DNA from: Robiginitalea myxolifaciens
Lineage (GTDB): Bacteria; Bacteroidota; Bacteroidia; Flavobacteriales; Flavobacteriaceae
DNA: 64,000 nucleotides
Direction of reading: 5' to 3'
Assembly (NCBI RefSeq): GCF_900115205.1
Contig: NZ_FOYQ01000001.1
Location: 461,240-525,239, forward strand
Numbering within the stretch: position 1 is the first letter of the stretch; every line of letters starts with the position of its first letter. The notes under the pieces were generated by a model, which was given only the letters and a program-made list of their open reading frames with translations, did not search any database and had not been told where the DNA came from. The translations under genes and the position numbers were made by a program. Positions 1 through 7,499 of the stretch are shown in pieces.

Positions 1-675
1 AGTGTAGATATCAGCGGGGTTAGTACAGATGATCAGACTCTAGGCCTGGCCGGTAATACGCTGACTCTTGAAAACGGAGGAACCGTAGACCTTTCTTCTT
101 ACCTTGACAATACCGACAGCCAAGATCTCGAAGCAGTACTGAACCAAGGAAATAATGCTGCTGGAAATCAAATTTCCAATCTAGCCAATCCTACTGCTGC
201 ACAGGACGCCACTACCAAAGACTATGTAGATAATCTGCCGCGGGTCTATATGGGTGTTTTCCAAATTACAAGTTCTGGGTTACAATCGATAACGGGGATT
301 CCCTTTCAACCGAGCAGTATCAGTTTCCAGGCACACGCCAATGTAGACAGCTTTAATTTGAATGCTGACAATGGGATACGCAACAATGAAAGGGGCCTAG
401 AAAACTCCTATGGAAGCATGAATGGTTTCGTTCAGGACACGGGTAGCGGCCTGAATCAGCAGGTAATCTATGTCGGAGGTCATGGTAATTCTATAAACGA
501 TATATCGCGATATGCATCGAATTCCCACTGTATTGGATTACGGTATGGAAATCAGAATGGGGATAACCTTGGCCTGACCACCGCGCGAGTTACTTCACTA
601 AATTCGGATGGATTCACTGTTGAAGCAGATCAATTTGCCGATGGGGTAATCGTAATGTTTCAAGCCTACCGATAA
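1..675 (+). CDS. C-terminal part of a repetitive surface or fibre-like protein (5' end outside window)
   Basis: The frame is open from the first base, so 224 codons of a longer gene are visible; the ATG at 250 is internal. The first 80 residues have the low-complexity style of flavobacterial surface proteins: DDQTLGLAGNTLTLENGGT, then NQISNLANPTAAQDATTKDY, a motif seen in tail-fibre-like and adhesin-like repeats. The remaining 140 residues form a Gly/Asn/Ser-rich terminal domain that I do not recognise. The next gene starts 3 bp after the stop and encodes a type IX secretion cargo protein, so the two are probably co-transcribed and both exported. Function is not known; a cell-surface adhesin is an inference from composition and context. 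Confidence 0.75.
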   Translation, partial: SVDISGVSTDDQTLGLAGNTLTLENGGTVDLSSYLDNTDSQDLEAVLNQGNNAAGNQISNLANPTAAQDATTKDYVDNLPRVYMGVFQITSSGLQSITGIPFQPSSISFQAHANVDSFNLNADNGIRNNERGLENSYGSMNGFVQDTGSGLNQQVIYVGGHGNSINDISRYASNSHCIGLRYGNQNGDNLGLTTARVTSLNSDGFTVEADQFADGVIVMFQAYR

Positions 676-678
676 ACC

Positions 679-1872
679 ATGAAACGCAATATCTACAACT
701 ATTTCGGCACGCTGATTCCGGTGTTCCTCCTATACTCAACGAGTTGGGCCCAGGAAGGGATAGCGAATTTTACCGATATCGAAATGCATGGGGCGGGATC
801 GCTCGGAATTCATACGAATTTTGAGAACCATGCCTCCTTTGTCAATGCCGAAGGCTTGACCGGATTTTATGGCGGCACCGGTTCTATAAAAGTTAGCGGC
901 TCTCAAATCCCCTATTTCTTTGATGTAGAATTTGCATCAGACCAGGGCGTGCGCCTGGAATTACCAGTAGAAATTGAGAACAATGCAAATCTGATTCGCG
1001 GCGATTTGCTCACTTCCCGTCAGGAACTCAATGGATACCCCTTATTTAATTTCGATTCCTTCTACACAGGAGAAAGTAACAGCTCCAAAGTAGATGGATT
1101 TGTACGGGTACACAACAAATCCTCCTTTGTATTCCCGGTGGGTAGAGCAGGGAAATTAAGGGTGGTGGAAATTGAATCGGACGCAATCAATGCAGAGATA
1201 ACCTGTGCTTATTTCTACGAGAACCCGGCACTTTACAGCGGTTTTCTAACTCGGGATACGCCCAGGCCCTTCGATAACCGATCTACACTGGAAACCACGA
1301 CCGGTTTGCGGGTGAGCGGACTTGAATTTTGGTTCCTCGATGCAGCTTTACCTTCGCGGGTGAAACTGACCTGGGATGAAATTAGCAATGTCAGTAGTCT
1401 AGCGCAGTTTCTCGATGACCTGCGGGTGGTTGGAAAAAACAAGGCTACCGGTCAATGGGAAGATTTGGGAAACACTGAAATCTCCGGGGGTAAGGATAAG
1501 GGCTGGATTATCTCCGAGACATTCCTGCCTCAGGATTATGCAATTATTACTTTAGGAGGAACCCGAGAAACTGAAGCCTACACTACTGTTAATCTCGACA
1601 ACTACTATATCTCTCCAAATAGCGACGGTGTAAACGAGAACTTAAAACTGGATCTTACCACGGAATACCGGAATAATTCCATTCAGATTTACGACCGAAA
1701 TGGCCTGATGGTTTATAAAAAAGATCAATATCAAGGGGAATTCGTGGGCATAGCCAACGTAGACATGACCTACAGGAGAAATTCAGGATTGGAATCAGGA
1801 ATTTACTTCTACATCATTACCTTCCACGATCTGAGGGAGAAACACCACGGTTATCTATACCTGACCGATTAA
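679..1872 (+). CDS. Secreted protein with gliding-motility-type (T9SS type B) C-terminal domain
   Basis: 397 residues. An N-terminal signal peptide ends near TSWAQ (about residue 25). The last 90 residues carry the type B sorting domain of type IX secretion: YYISPNSDGVNENLKL starts it, then IQIYDRNGLMVYKK, and it ends GIYFYIITFHD...GYLYLTD. This domain sends cargo through the T9SS translocon in Bacteroidota. The middle is a beta-rich region of unknown role with no catalytic motif that I can see. It lies 3 bp behind the repetitive surface protein, so a joint role in the outer cell surface is likely. T9SS parts are encoded elsewhere in the window (plug protein and PorT). Confidence 0.85.
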   Translation: MKRNIYNYFGTLIPVFLLYSTSWAQEGIANFTDIEMHGAGSLGIHTNFENHASFVNAEGLTGFYGGTGSIKVSGSQIPYFFDVEFASDQGVRLELPVEIENNANLIRGDLLTSRQELNGYPLFNFDSFYTGESNSSKVDGFVRVHNKSSFVFPVGRAGKLRVVEIESDAINAEITCAYFYENPALYSGFLTRDTPRPFDNRSTLETTTGLRVSGLEFWFLDAALPSRVKLTWDEISNVSSLAQFLDDLRVVGKNKATGQWEDLGNTEISGGKDKGWIISETFLPQDYAIITLGGTRETEAYTTVNLDNYYISPNSDGVNENLKLDLTTEYRNNSIQIYDRNGLMVYKKDQYQGEFVGIANVDMTYRRNSGLESGIYFYIITFHDLREKHHGYLYLTD

Positions 1873-1926
1873 AAGACTACTCACGCTATTTTTAGTAAAT
1901 TCGGGTTGCGGATAATTGCGCAAACT

Positions 1927-2673
1927 ATGAAGCGAAGAAAATTTATACAGCAAACCGGGATAGCTTCCCTTGCCTTAGGGCTACCCGCAGTGGATTGGGC
2001 AAATTCAGGATTGCGACCCCAGGAATTATTCTCTGAGGCAGAACTCATGGGAAAAGCAGACATTCAGCTATTTGGCGAAGGCATTCAATTGCGGGAGGAA
2101 GCCCACGATTCCTTTGTGGAGATGAAACGGGCCGCCTACCAGGATGGCATCGACATAAAAGTGGTAAGCAGTTTTCGGAGTTATGAACGCCAGCGACAGA
2201 TCTTTGAGCGGAAGTACATCCAATTTACCGATGTCGATGGCCTGAGTCCTATGGAAGCAATCGATAAAATTGTGGAGTATTCCACAATTCCCGGTACCAG
2301 TCGGCACCATTGGGGTACCGATGTAGACCTGATCGATGGAAATAAACGTGCCGAAGGCGACGTACTGGTTGCCGAAAAATTTGAAGCGGGAGGACCTTTC
2401 GCAGACTTTAAGGCCTGGATGGACGAGCATAGCGAGGACTATGGTTTTTATCTGGTCTATACCGATGATCCGAAACGCCGCGGTTTCAAATTCGAGCCCT
2501 GGCACTATTCCTATGCCCCAATTTCAATTTCCATGCTGGAGGAAATGCGCCGGATTAACCTGGTGCGCATTATGGAAAAGGAAGATTTCGAGGGCAGCGA
2601 ACACTTTACAACTGGTTTCCTCAGGAATTATATCCAGGATAATATTCTGGATATCAATCCTTCCTTACTTTAA
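1927..2673 (+). CDS. M15 family D-alanyl-D-alanine carboxypeptidase (VanY-like), Tat-exported
   Basis: 248 residues from the ATG at 1927, preferred over the in-frame ATG at 1906 because it places the twin-arginine signal MKRRKFIQQTG at the very N terminus. The protein shows the M15B zinc peptidase pattern: SSFRSYERQRQIF, then SRHHWGTDVDL (zinc His and Asp) and EPWHYSY (last His). Such enzymes trim the terminal D-Ala or L-Ala-D-Glu bond of peptidoglycan stem peptides in the periplasm. The exact bond cleaved cannot be read from the sequence. It stands alone between the surface-protein pair and the M48 protease, all on the same strand. Confidence 0.88.
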   Translation: MKRRKFIQQTGIASLALGLPAVDWANSGLRPQELFSEAELMGKADIQLFGEGIQLREEAHDSFVEMKRAAYQDGIDIKVVSSFRSYERQRQIFERKYIQFTDVDGLSPMEAIDKIVEYSTIPGTSRHHWGTDVDLIDGNKRAEGDVLVAEKFEAGGPFADFKAWMDEHSEDYGFYLVYTDDPKRRGFKFEPWHYSYAPISISMLEEMRRINLVRIMEKEDFEGSEHFTTGFLRNYIQDNILDINPSLL

Positions 2674-2713
2674 GATTTTCGTACCTTAAAAGGCGTCTTA
2701 AATCAGTATTACC

Positions 2714-3475
2714 ATGCGTAGAGGGAGTTGGAAAATCCGCATCTTTATCGGTCTGGCAATCGTAGCCTTTGCCTTTATTCAGCGCTGCAGCAATAAAGAA
2801 GAAAACCCCTATACGGGAAGGGTCCAAACCATTAATATGACCGCGGATCAGGAGATTGCCATCGGTTTGCAAACCGCCCCGGAGATGGCACAACAACACG
2901 GTGGGCTCTACCCGGATGAGCGCCTTCAGAATTTTGTAGACAATGTTGGCCGGCGCCTGGTCCAGAATAGCATTGCACGGGAAACCCCATACAAATACGA
3001 CTTCCACCTACTGGCCGATGACCGGACCATTAACGCCTTTGCACTTCCGGGAGGCCAAATTTTTATCACCTACGCCCTGTTCGCCAGACTGAACGAAGCC
3101 CAACTGGCTGGAGTGCTTGGCCATGAAATCGGTCACGTAATCGGGCGTCATTCTGCGGAACGTATTGCCGAGAGCAGTTTTTGGAAAACCCTCTCCATGG
3201 GTGCCTCCGTTGGTGCAGATATGGGGAACGTGGTAGCCGGTATAGGTCAGAATACCTTACTGAGCAATGGTCGGGGCGATGAACTGGAGAGCGACGAGCT
3301 GGGGGTGGTATTTATGATTCAAGCCGGATATAACCCGGAAGAATTAATCGAAGTAATGCGGATTCTGGCGGAAGCAGCCGGCCCGAATCGCGTGCCGGAA
3401 TTCCAGAGTACCCACCCGGATCCGGAAAATCGCATCGAGAAAATCCGGGAGGCTATCGAGAAATATCGCTCCTGA
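2714..3475 (+). CDS. M48 family zinc metalloprotease
   Basis: 253 residues with an N-terminal hydrophobic segment (about residues 9-22) followed by Cys in FIQRCSNKEE. A lipoprotein is possible, but Arg before the Cys makes the lipobox atypical. The catalytic motif HEIGHVIGRHSAERI supplies two zinc His and the catalytic Glu, and ELESDELG supplies the third ligand further on. The arrangement matches the periplasmic BepA/YfgC and LoiP-like branch of M48, which degrade or help fold outer-membrane proteins. That role is inferred from family membership. Confidence 0.88.
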   Translation: MRRGSWKIRIFIGLAIVAFAFIQRCSNKEENPYTGRVQTINMTADQEIAIGLQTAPEMAQQHGGLYPDERLQNFVDNVGRRLVQNSIARETPYKYDFHLLADDRTINAFALPGGQIFITYALFARLNEAQLAGVLGHEIGHVIGRHSAERIAESSFWKTLSMGASVGADMGNVVAGIGQNTLLSNGRGDELESDELGVVFMIQAGYNPEELIEVMRILAEAAGPNRVPEFQSTHPDPENRIEKIREAIEKYRS

Positions 3476-3496
3476 ACGAATAAACGGTGACCCGAC

Positions 3497-3526
3497 TTGG
3501 GCGCCTCGCCAATTTTTGTACCTTGG
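3497..3526 (+). promoter_or_regulatory. Bacteroidota-type promoter of the 55-residue membrane protein
   Basis: TTG at 3497-3499 and TACCTTGG at 3519-3526 are 19 bp apart, close to the -33 TTG / -7 TAnnTTTG arrangement, with one mismatch in the -7 box. The ATG follows at 3595. Confidence 0.5.
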
Positions 3527-3594
3527 GAGTACCCAATTCTTATTACTTACCTTGATTTTAGCCCTTATAGCTGTGTCTAAACGAGAACAACTAT

Positions 3595-3762
3595 ATGGGA
3601 ACACTATTACATTTTAAGGACATTTATACAGACGCTTTTGACGACCTGAAGCCAGGTGCGATCAAGATTATACTGAAAGGTTACTCTGTATTTTGCGCGA
3701 TAATGCTCAGCATGGCATTTTACGCATTCATGTACCGGGTTTTTACCGGTTTCGACTTTTGA
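3595..3762 (+). CDS. Small single-pass membrane protein (DUF6747-like)
   Basis: 55 codons, starting MGTLLHFKDIYTDAFDDL and ending VFTGFDF. Residues 27-48 (YSVFCAIMLSMAFYAFMY) form one transmembrane helix, with a short acidic N-terminal stretch before it. A near-consensus promoter lies upstream and a strong hairpin terminator downstream, which supports it as a monocistronic gene. It resembles short conserved flavobacterial proteins that I recall as DUF6747; this is from memory, not a search. Function is unknown. Confidence 0.7.
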   Translation: MGTLLHFKDIYTDAFDDLKPGAIKIILKGYSVFCAIMLSMAFYAFMYRVFTGFDF

Positions 3763-3819
3763 TTACCCTTTTATGAGAACACTGCACCGGCCCTGAGAAA
3801 GCTGGTAGACTTTAACGAT

Positions 3820-3849
3820 AAAAGCCCCGGCTGCATAGCCGGGGCTTTT
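3820..3849 (+). terminator. Rho-independent terminator
   Basis: A perfect 13-bp stem, AAAAGCCCCGGCT / AGCCGGGGCTTTT, closes a 4-nt loop and is followed by T-rich sequence. The flanking A and T runs let it work on both strands. Confidence 0.9.
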
Positions 3850-3909
3850 ATTTGACTGATGAACAAACCCGCTGGTTTCTTCAAAATTTCATAGCGCTTT
3901 TCTAAATCT

Positions 3910-3925
3910 GCTCCCCGAAAGGAGC
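3910..3925 (-). terminator. Possible weak terminator of the ankyrin gene
   Basis: GCTCC / GGAGC form a 5-bp stem with a 6-nt loop just beyond the stop of the minus-strand ankyrin gene. No good U-run follows on that strand, so the call is tentative. Confidence 0.3.
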
Positions 3926-3936
3926 TCTGGCATTTT

Positions 3937-4401
3937 TTATGCCTTCAATACTTTGGTAAAGAGTGCCTGTGCCTCCTTAGCCCCTGAAAGTTTGGCGTGA
4001 TGGATCACATCGTGCCCTCCATCACAGCGAATCTCCGGATCCGCCCCATGCTTCAGCAACACTTTGGCGATTTCTACCCGATTATAGCGGGCTGCAAAAA
4101 TCAATGGGGTTTTACCCAGGGATTTCTGATTGACATCTACCCCTGTAGCGAGTAAGGCATACACCTTTTCTTTGTCTCCCTTCAGGATAGCCTCACAAAG
4201 TGGGCTGAGGCGGGCCAGATCTAATTCCATAAAGGAATCATAGTGCGCGGCTTCAGTAAAATCGGCCGGTAGGACCACAGTATCAAAATTGTGGGTTAAT
4301 ACAGGAATTGCACTGCCCGGACCCTTTGGCACCTCAGCAGCAGTCAATGGCAGGGTCGCACAGCAAAGCAGCGCAACCCCTAAGGAAATTAATCGTTTCA
4401 T
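3937..4401 (-). CDS. Exported ankyrin-repeat protein
   Basis: 154 residues. The first 22 form a signal peptide (MKRLISLGVALLCCATLPLTA). From about residue 66 come three ankyrin units, including LCEAILKGDKEKVYALLATG, TPLIFAARYNRVEIAKVLLK and the partial GGHDVIHHAKLSGAKEAQAL. Small periplasmic ankyrin proteins generally mediate protein contacts; the partner here is unknown, and the neighbours do not help because the gene is divergent from gpmI. Its start codon lies only 14 bp from an array of six 7-bp repeats (4416-4457), so expression could depend on repeat number. Confidence 0.85.
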   Translation of the reverse strand: MKRLISLGVALLCCATLPLTAAEVPKGPGSAIPVLTHNFDTVVLPADFTEAAHYDSFMELDLARLSPLCEAILKGDKEKVYALLATGVDVNQKSLGKTPLIFAARYNRVEIAKVLLKHGADPEIRCDGGHDVIHHAKLSGAKEAQALFTKVLKA

Positions 4402-4415
4402 GACGCGTCGTTTTT

Positions 4416-4457
4416 GATTGATGATTGATGATTGATGATTGATGATTGATGATTGAT
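4416..4457. repeat. Tandem array of six perfect GATTGAT heptamers
   Basis: Six identical 7-bp units run head to tail, followed by a partial GAT. The array occupies the 5' leader of the minus-strand ankyrin gene, 14 bp before its start codon. Such short arrays change length by slipped-strand mispairing. Confidence 0.95.
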
Positions 4458-4590
4458 GATGAATAAGTAATTACTATATAAATATAGACGATGCCAATAG
4501 TAAAATGTTTCACGATTAACAGAACCCTAACTAAAGTTTAACACCTGAACTAAAGTTTGCCCTGTCGCTGCGGGACTTCCAATTAAGCTG

Positions 4591-4598
4591 TATTTTTG
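4591..4598 (+). promoter_or_regulatory. -7 box TATTTTTG upstream of gpmI
   Basis: TATTTTTG matches the Bacteroidota consensus TAnnTTTG. Only 4 bp separate it from the gpmI ATG, so transcription would begin at or near the start codon. No convincing -33 TTG was found. Confidence 0.6.
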
Positions 4599-4602
4599 CA
4601 TT

Positions 4603-6120
4603 ATGAATCAGAAAGCCATCTTGATGATCCTCGACGGTTGGGGGATCGCACAGAATCCAGAGGTCTCGGCAATTGACCAGGCCCATACACCTTTTATTGA
4701 CTCCCTTTACGACAATTATGCGCATGCTACCCTGCGGACGGACGGCATGAACGTTGGTCTGCCGGATGGCCAAATGGGGAATTCCGAAGTAGGACACATG
4801 AACCTGGGTGCAGGACGCGTGGTTTATCAGGACCTTGCAAAAATCAATAAGGCCGTTGCTGAAGACAGCCTTAAAGAGGAGGGCGTACTGCAAAAGGCTT
4901 TAACTTATGCGAAAGAGTCCGGGAAACCCGTACACTTTTTGGGATTGCTGAGCGATGGTGGGGTACACAGTCATATCGACCATCTGAAGGGTCTGATCAG
5001 CACTGCCGCAAAAGCGGGAGTCCCCCAGAGTTATATACATGCCTTTACGGATGGACGGGATGTGGATCCGAAGAGCGGCGCTGGTTTTGTGTCGGATCTT
5101 GTGAATTTCATCGCAGACAAACCTTGCGACCTGGCCACTATCGTTGGGCGGTATTACGCCATGGATCGGGATAAACGCTGGGAACGGGTAAAGGAGGCCT
5201 ATGACCTCCTCGTAAATGGCAAAGGGAAACTAACCGCAGATGCCGTTACCGCCCTGGAAGAAAGTTATTCCACCGGGACCACAGACGAATTTATAAAGCC
5301 CCTGGCGATAAGTGCCTCCGGAGAGGCTCCGATCGCGACGATACAAGATGGCGATGTCGTGATATTCTTTAATTTTCGTACCGATCGCGGCCGGGAACTA
5401 ACCCAGGTATTGAGCCAGCAAGCTTTCCCGGAATACGATATGAAGCCCTTAGACCTCTATTATGTAACCCTTACCAATTACGACGAAACCTTCAAGGGAG
5501 TACACGTAGTCTATGACAAAGACAATATCGAAAATACACTCGGTGAGGTGCTCTCCCGAGCCGGAAAGAAGCAAATCCGAATTGCGGAAACCGAAAAATA
5601 CCCGCATGTAACCTTCTTTTTTAATGGAGGACGGGAAACCCCCTTTGAAGGGGAAGAGCGAATCCTGTGCCCTTCACCCAAAGTGGCTACCTATGACCTG
5701 CAGCCCGAAATGAGCGCTCCGGATATTCGGGATGCCATTGTGGACGAATTACAAAATGCCGAAGCCGACTTTGTCTGTTTGAATTTTGCGAATCCGGATA
5801 TGGTGGGGCATACCGGCGATATGGCCGCTGCCATCAAAGCCTGTGAAACTGTAGATGCCTGTGCCCGGGATGTAATTAACGCAGGCCTGGCCAATGGTTA
5901 CAGTACCCTGGTGATCGCTGACCACGGGAATTGCGACATCATGATCAACCCCGACGGCAGCCCGAATACAGCGCATACCACAAACCCTGTCCCCCTAATC
6001 CTGGTAGACCCGGATCGCAAACAAATCAAAGCAGGGGTATTGGGGGATATTGCTCCTACCCTGCTGGAAATAATCGGTGTGCCCGCACCTGAAGCCATGA
6101 CCGGAAAATCCCTGATATGA
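4603..6120 (+). CDS. gpmI: 2,3-bisphosphoglycerate-independent phosphoglycerate mutase
   Basis: 505 residues, the usual length of the family. It interconverts 3- and 2-phosphoglycerate in cytoplasmic glycolysis and gluconeogenesis. The N terminus MNQKAILMILDGWG contains the metal-binding Asp11. The phosphorylated Ser61 lies in GQMGNSEVGHMNLG, and the alkaline-phosphatase-like C-terminal metal site is seen in IADHGNCD and HTTNPVPLILVD. The stop overlaps the start of the thioredoxin-like gene in ATGA, so the two are co-translated. A TATTTTTG box lies 4 bp before the ATG. Confidence 0.97.
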   Translation: MNQKAILMILDGWGIAQNPEVSAIDQAHTPFIDSLYDNYAHATLRTDGMNVGLPDGQMGNSEVGHMNLGAGRVVYQDLAKINKAVAEDSLKEEGVLQKALTYAKESGKPVHFLGLLSDGGVHSHIDHLKGLISTAAKAGVPQSYIHAFTDGRDVDPKSGAGFVSDLVNFIADKPCDLATIVGRYYAMDRDKRWERVKEAYDLLVNGKGKLTADAVTALEESYSTGTTDEFIKPLAISASGEAPIATIQDGDVVIFFNFRTDRGRELTQVLSQQAFPEYDMKPLDLYYVTLTNYDETFKGVHVVYDKDNIENTLGEVLSRAGKKQIRIAETEKYPHVTFFFNGGRETPFEGEERILCPSPKVATYDLQPEMSAPDIRDAIVDELQNAEADFVCLNFANPDMVGHTGDMAAAIKACETVDACARDVINAGLANGYSTLVIADHGNCDIMINPDGSPNTAHTTNPVPLILVDPDRKQIKAGVLGDIAPTLLEIIGVPAPEAMTGKSLI

Positions 6121-6665
6121 TTCGAAGTTTATTTTTGATTGGCATTCTGGGTATTCTTTTGCTTGGCTGCAAAGCGCAACCCAAGCACACTGCCGTTCGC
6201 ATGCCCGATACTGAGAGTGATACCCTAATGCTCGTGGGCACGGCTTCCCTGGATTCTTTGGCGGTGGCTCCTTATTCGGGATGGTATCATGAGAACCGGG
6301 AGGCCTATGCGCCGTCGGATGAAAAAATAGAAGCCCTCAAACCGCTATTGAAAAAAGTCAAAATCCAGGTATTCCTGGGAACCTGGTGCAAGGATAGCAA
6401 GCGGGAGGTCCCTCGTTTTACAAAGATCCTGGAGGAAGCGGGTTATGATCCCTCCCGGGTCGAAGTAATTGCCGTGGATCGGGAAAAGATTGCTCCTGAG
6501 GAACATGTAGCTGGAATGTCGCTCATTAATGTTCCTACCTTCATTTTCTATAAAAACAAGGAAGAGCTCGGACGCATCGTGGAGTTCCCGATAGAAGACC
6601 TGGAATCTGATATGCTCAAGATCTTAAGCGGGGAGCCCTATCGCCACGCCTACGACTGGGATTAG
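6117..6665 (+). CDS. Thioredoxin-like lipoprotein with a single active-site cysteine
   Basis: 182 residues. A lipoprotein signal ends at the lipobox LLLGC (Cys18), so the protein should be anchored facing the periplasm. The thioredoxin fold is marked by VFLGTWCKDSKREVPRF and by the cis-proline region INVPTFIFYK. The usual CxxC is reduced to WCKDS, with one Cys only, so classical dithiol exchange is not possible. A thiol-binding or monothiol role is an inference. The start codon overlaps the gpmI stop (ATGA). Confidence 0.8.
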   Translation: MIRSLFLIGILGILLLGCKAQPKHTAVRMPDTESDTLMLVGTASLDSLAVAPYSGWYHENREAYAPSDEKIEALKPLLKKVKIQVFLGTWCKDSKREVPRFTKILEEAGYDPSRVEVIAVDREKIAPEEHVAGMSLINVPTFIFYKNKEELGRIVEFPIEDLESDMLKILSGEPYRHAYDWD

Positions 6666-6673
6666 TATATTTG
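6666..6673 (+). promoter_or_regulatory. -7 box TATATTTG upstream of map
   Basis: Perfect match to TAnnTTTG directly after the stop of the thioredoxin-like gene. The map ATG starts 4 bp further on, which suggests a leaderless map transcript within the gene cluster. Confidence 0.55.
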
Positions 6674-6677
6674 CGGC

Positions 6678-7496
6678 ATGGTTCACCTGAAGACTGCAGA
6701 AGAAATAGAATTGATGCGGGAAAGCGCCCTGGTGGTGTCTCGTACCCTGGGAATGATCGCCTCGGAGATCAAACCGGGAGTATCCGGCCTGTATCTCGAC
6801 AAATTAGCCGAAACCTTTATCCGTGACCATGGGGCGGAGCCCGGGTTTCTGGGAATGTACGATTTCCCGAATACCCTGAATATCAGCCCGAACGCCCAGG
6901 TTGTCCATGGTATTCCCAACGACGAACCTTTTGAGGATGGAGACATCGTATCTGTAGATTGCGGAGCCCTTAAAAATGGCTTCTACGGGGATCACGCCTA
7001 CACGTTTGCCCTTGGGGAAGTAGCTCCTGCTACCCTGAAACTTCTGGAGGTAACCAAAGCTTCTCTTTATGAAGGTATCCGCCAATTTAAGGCTGGTAAC
7101 CGCGTTGGCGATGTAGGCTATACGATCCAACATTATTGTGAGTCCCACGGATACGGGGTGGTTCGCGAACTGGTAGGCCACGGCCTGGGGCGCAAACTTC
7201 ACGAATCCCCGGAAATGCCCAATTACGGCAAACGCGGAAGGGGCAAAAAATTTCAGGACGGAATGGTCGTTGCCATCGAGCCCATGATCAATATGGGAAC
7301 GCGACGGATCAAACAATTACGCGACGGTTGGACCATACTCACAGCCGATGGTCAACCCAGTGCCCACTTTGAGCACGACGTGGCCCTTATCGACGGTAAG
7401 CCCGAATTGCTTTCCACCTTCGGTTTCATTTACGAAGCGCTGGGGATTGAGTCCGATGAAGAAAAGGAATTTAGGCACAATGTACCTGCTTCTTAA
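6678..7496 (+). CDS. map: Type I methionine aminopeptidase
   Basis: 272 residues, the normal size. It removes the initiator methionine from nascent cytoplasmic proteins. All five metal ligands are visible: Asp in SVDCGALKNGFYGDH (two), His in VGHGLGRKLHE, Glu in AIEPMINMG and Glu in HFEHDVAL. It lacks an N-terminal zinc-finger extension, as is usual in bacteria. It has its own -7 box 4 bp upstream and is followed after 3 bp by a methyltransferase gene, with which it probably forms a unit. Confidence 0.97.
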   Translation: MVHLKTAEEIELMRESALVVSRTLGMIASEIKPGVSGLYLDKLAETFIRDHGAEPGFLGMYDFPNTLNISPNAQVVHGIPNDEPFEDGDIVSVDCGALKNGFYGDHAYTFALGEVAPATLKLLEVTKASLYEGIRQFKAGNRVGDVGYTIQHYCESHGYGVVRELVGHGLGRKLHESPEMPNYGKRGRGKKFQDGMVVAIEPMINMGTRRIKQLRDGWTILTADGQPSAHFEHDVALIDGKPELLSTFGFIYEALGIESDEEKEFRHNVPAS

Positions 7497-7499
7497 GTC

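Noticed and set aside
4416-4457. GATTGAT array as CRISPR
   Set aside because: Units are 7 bp and contiguous with no spacers.
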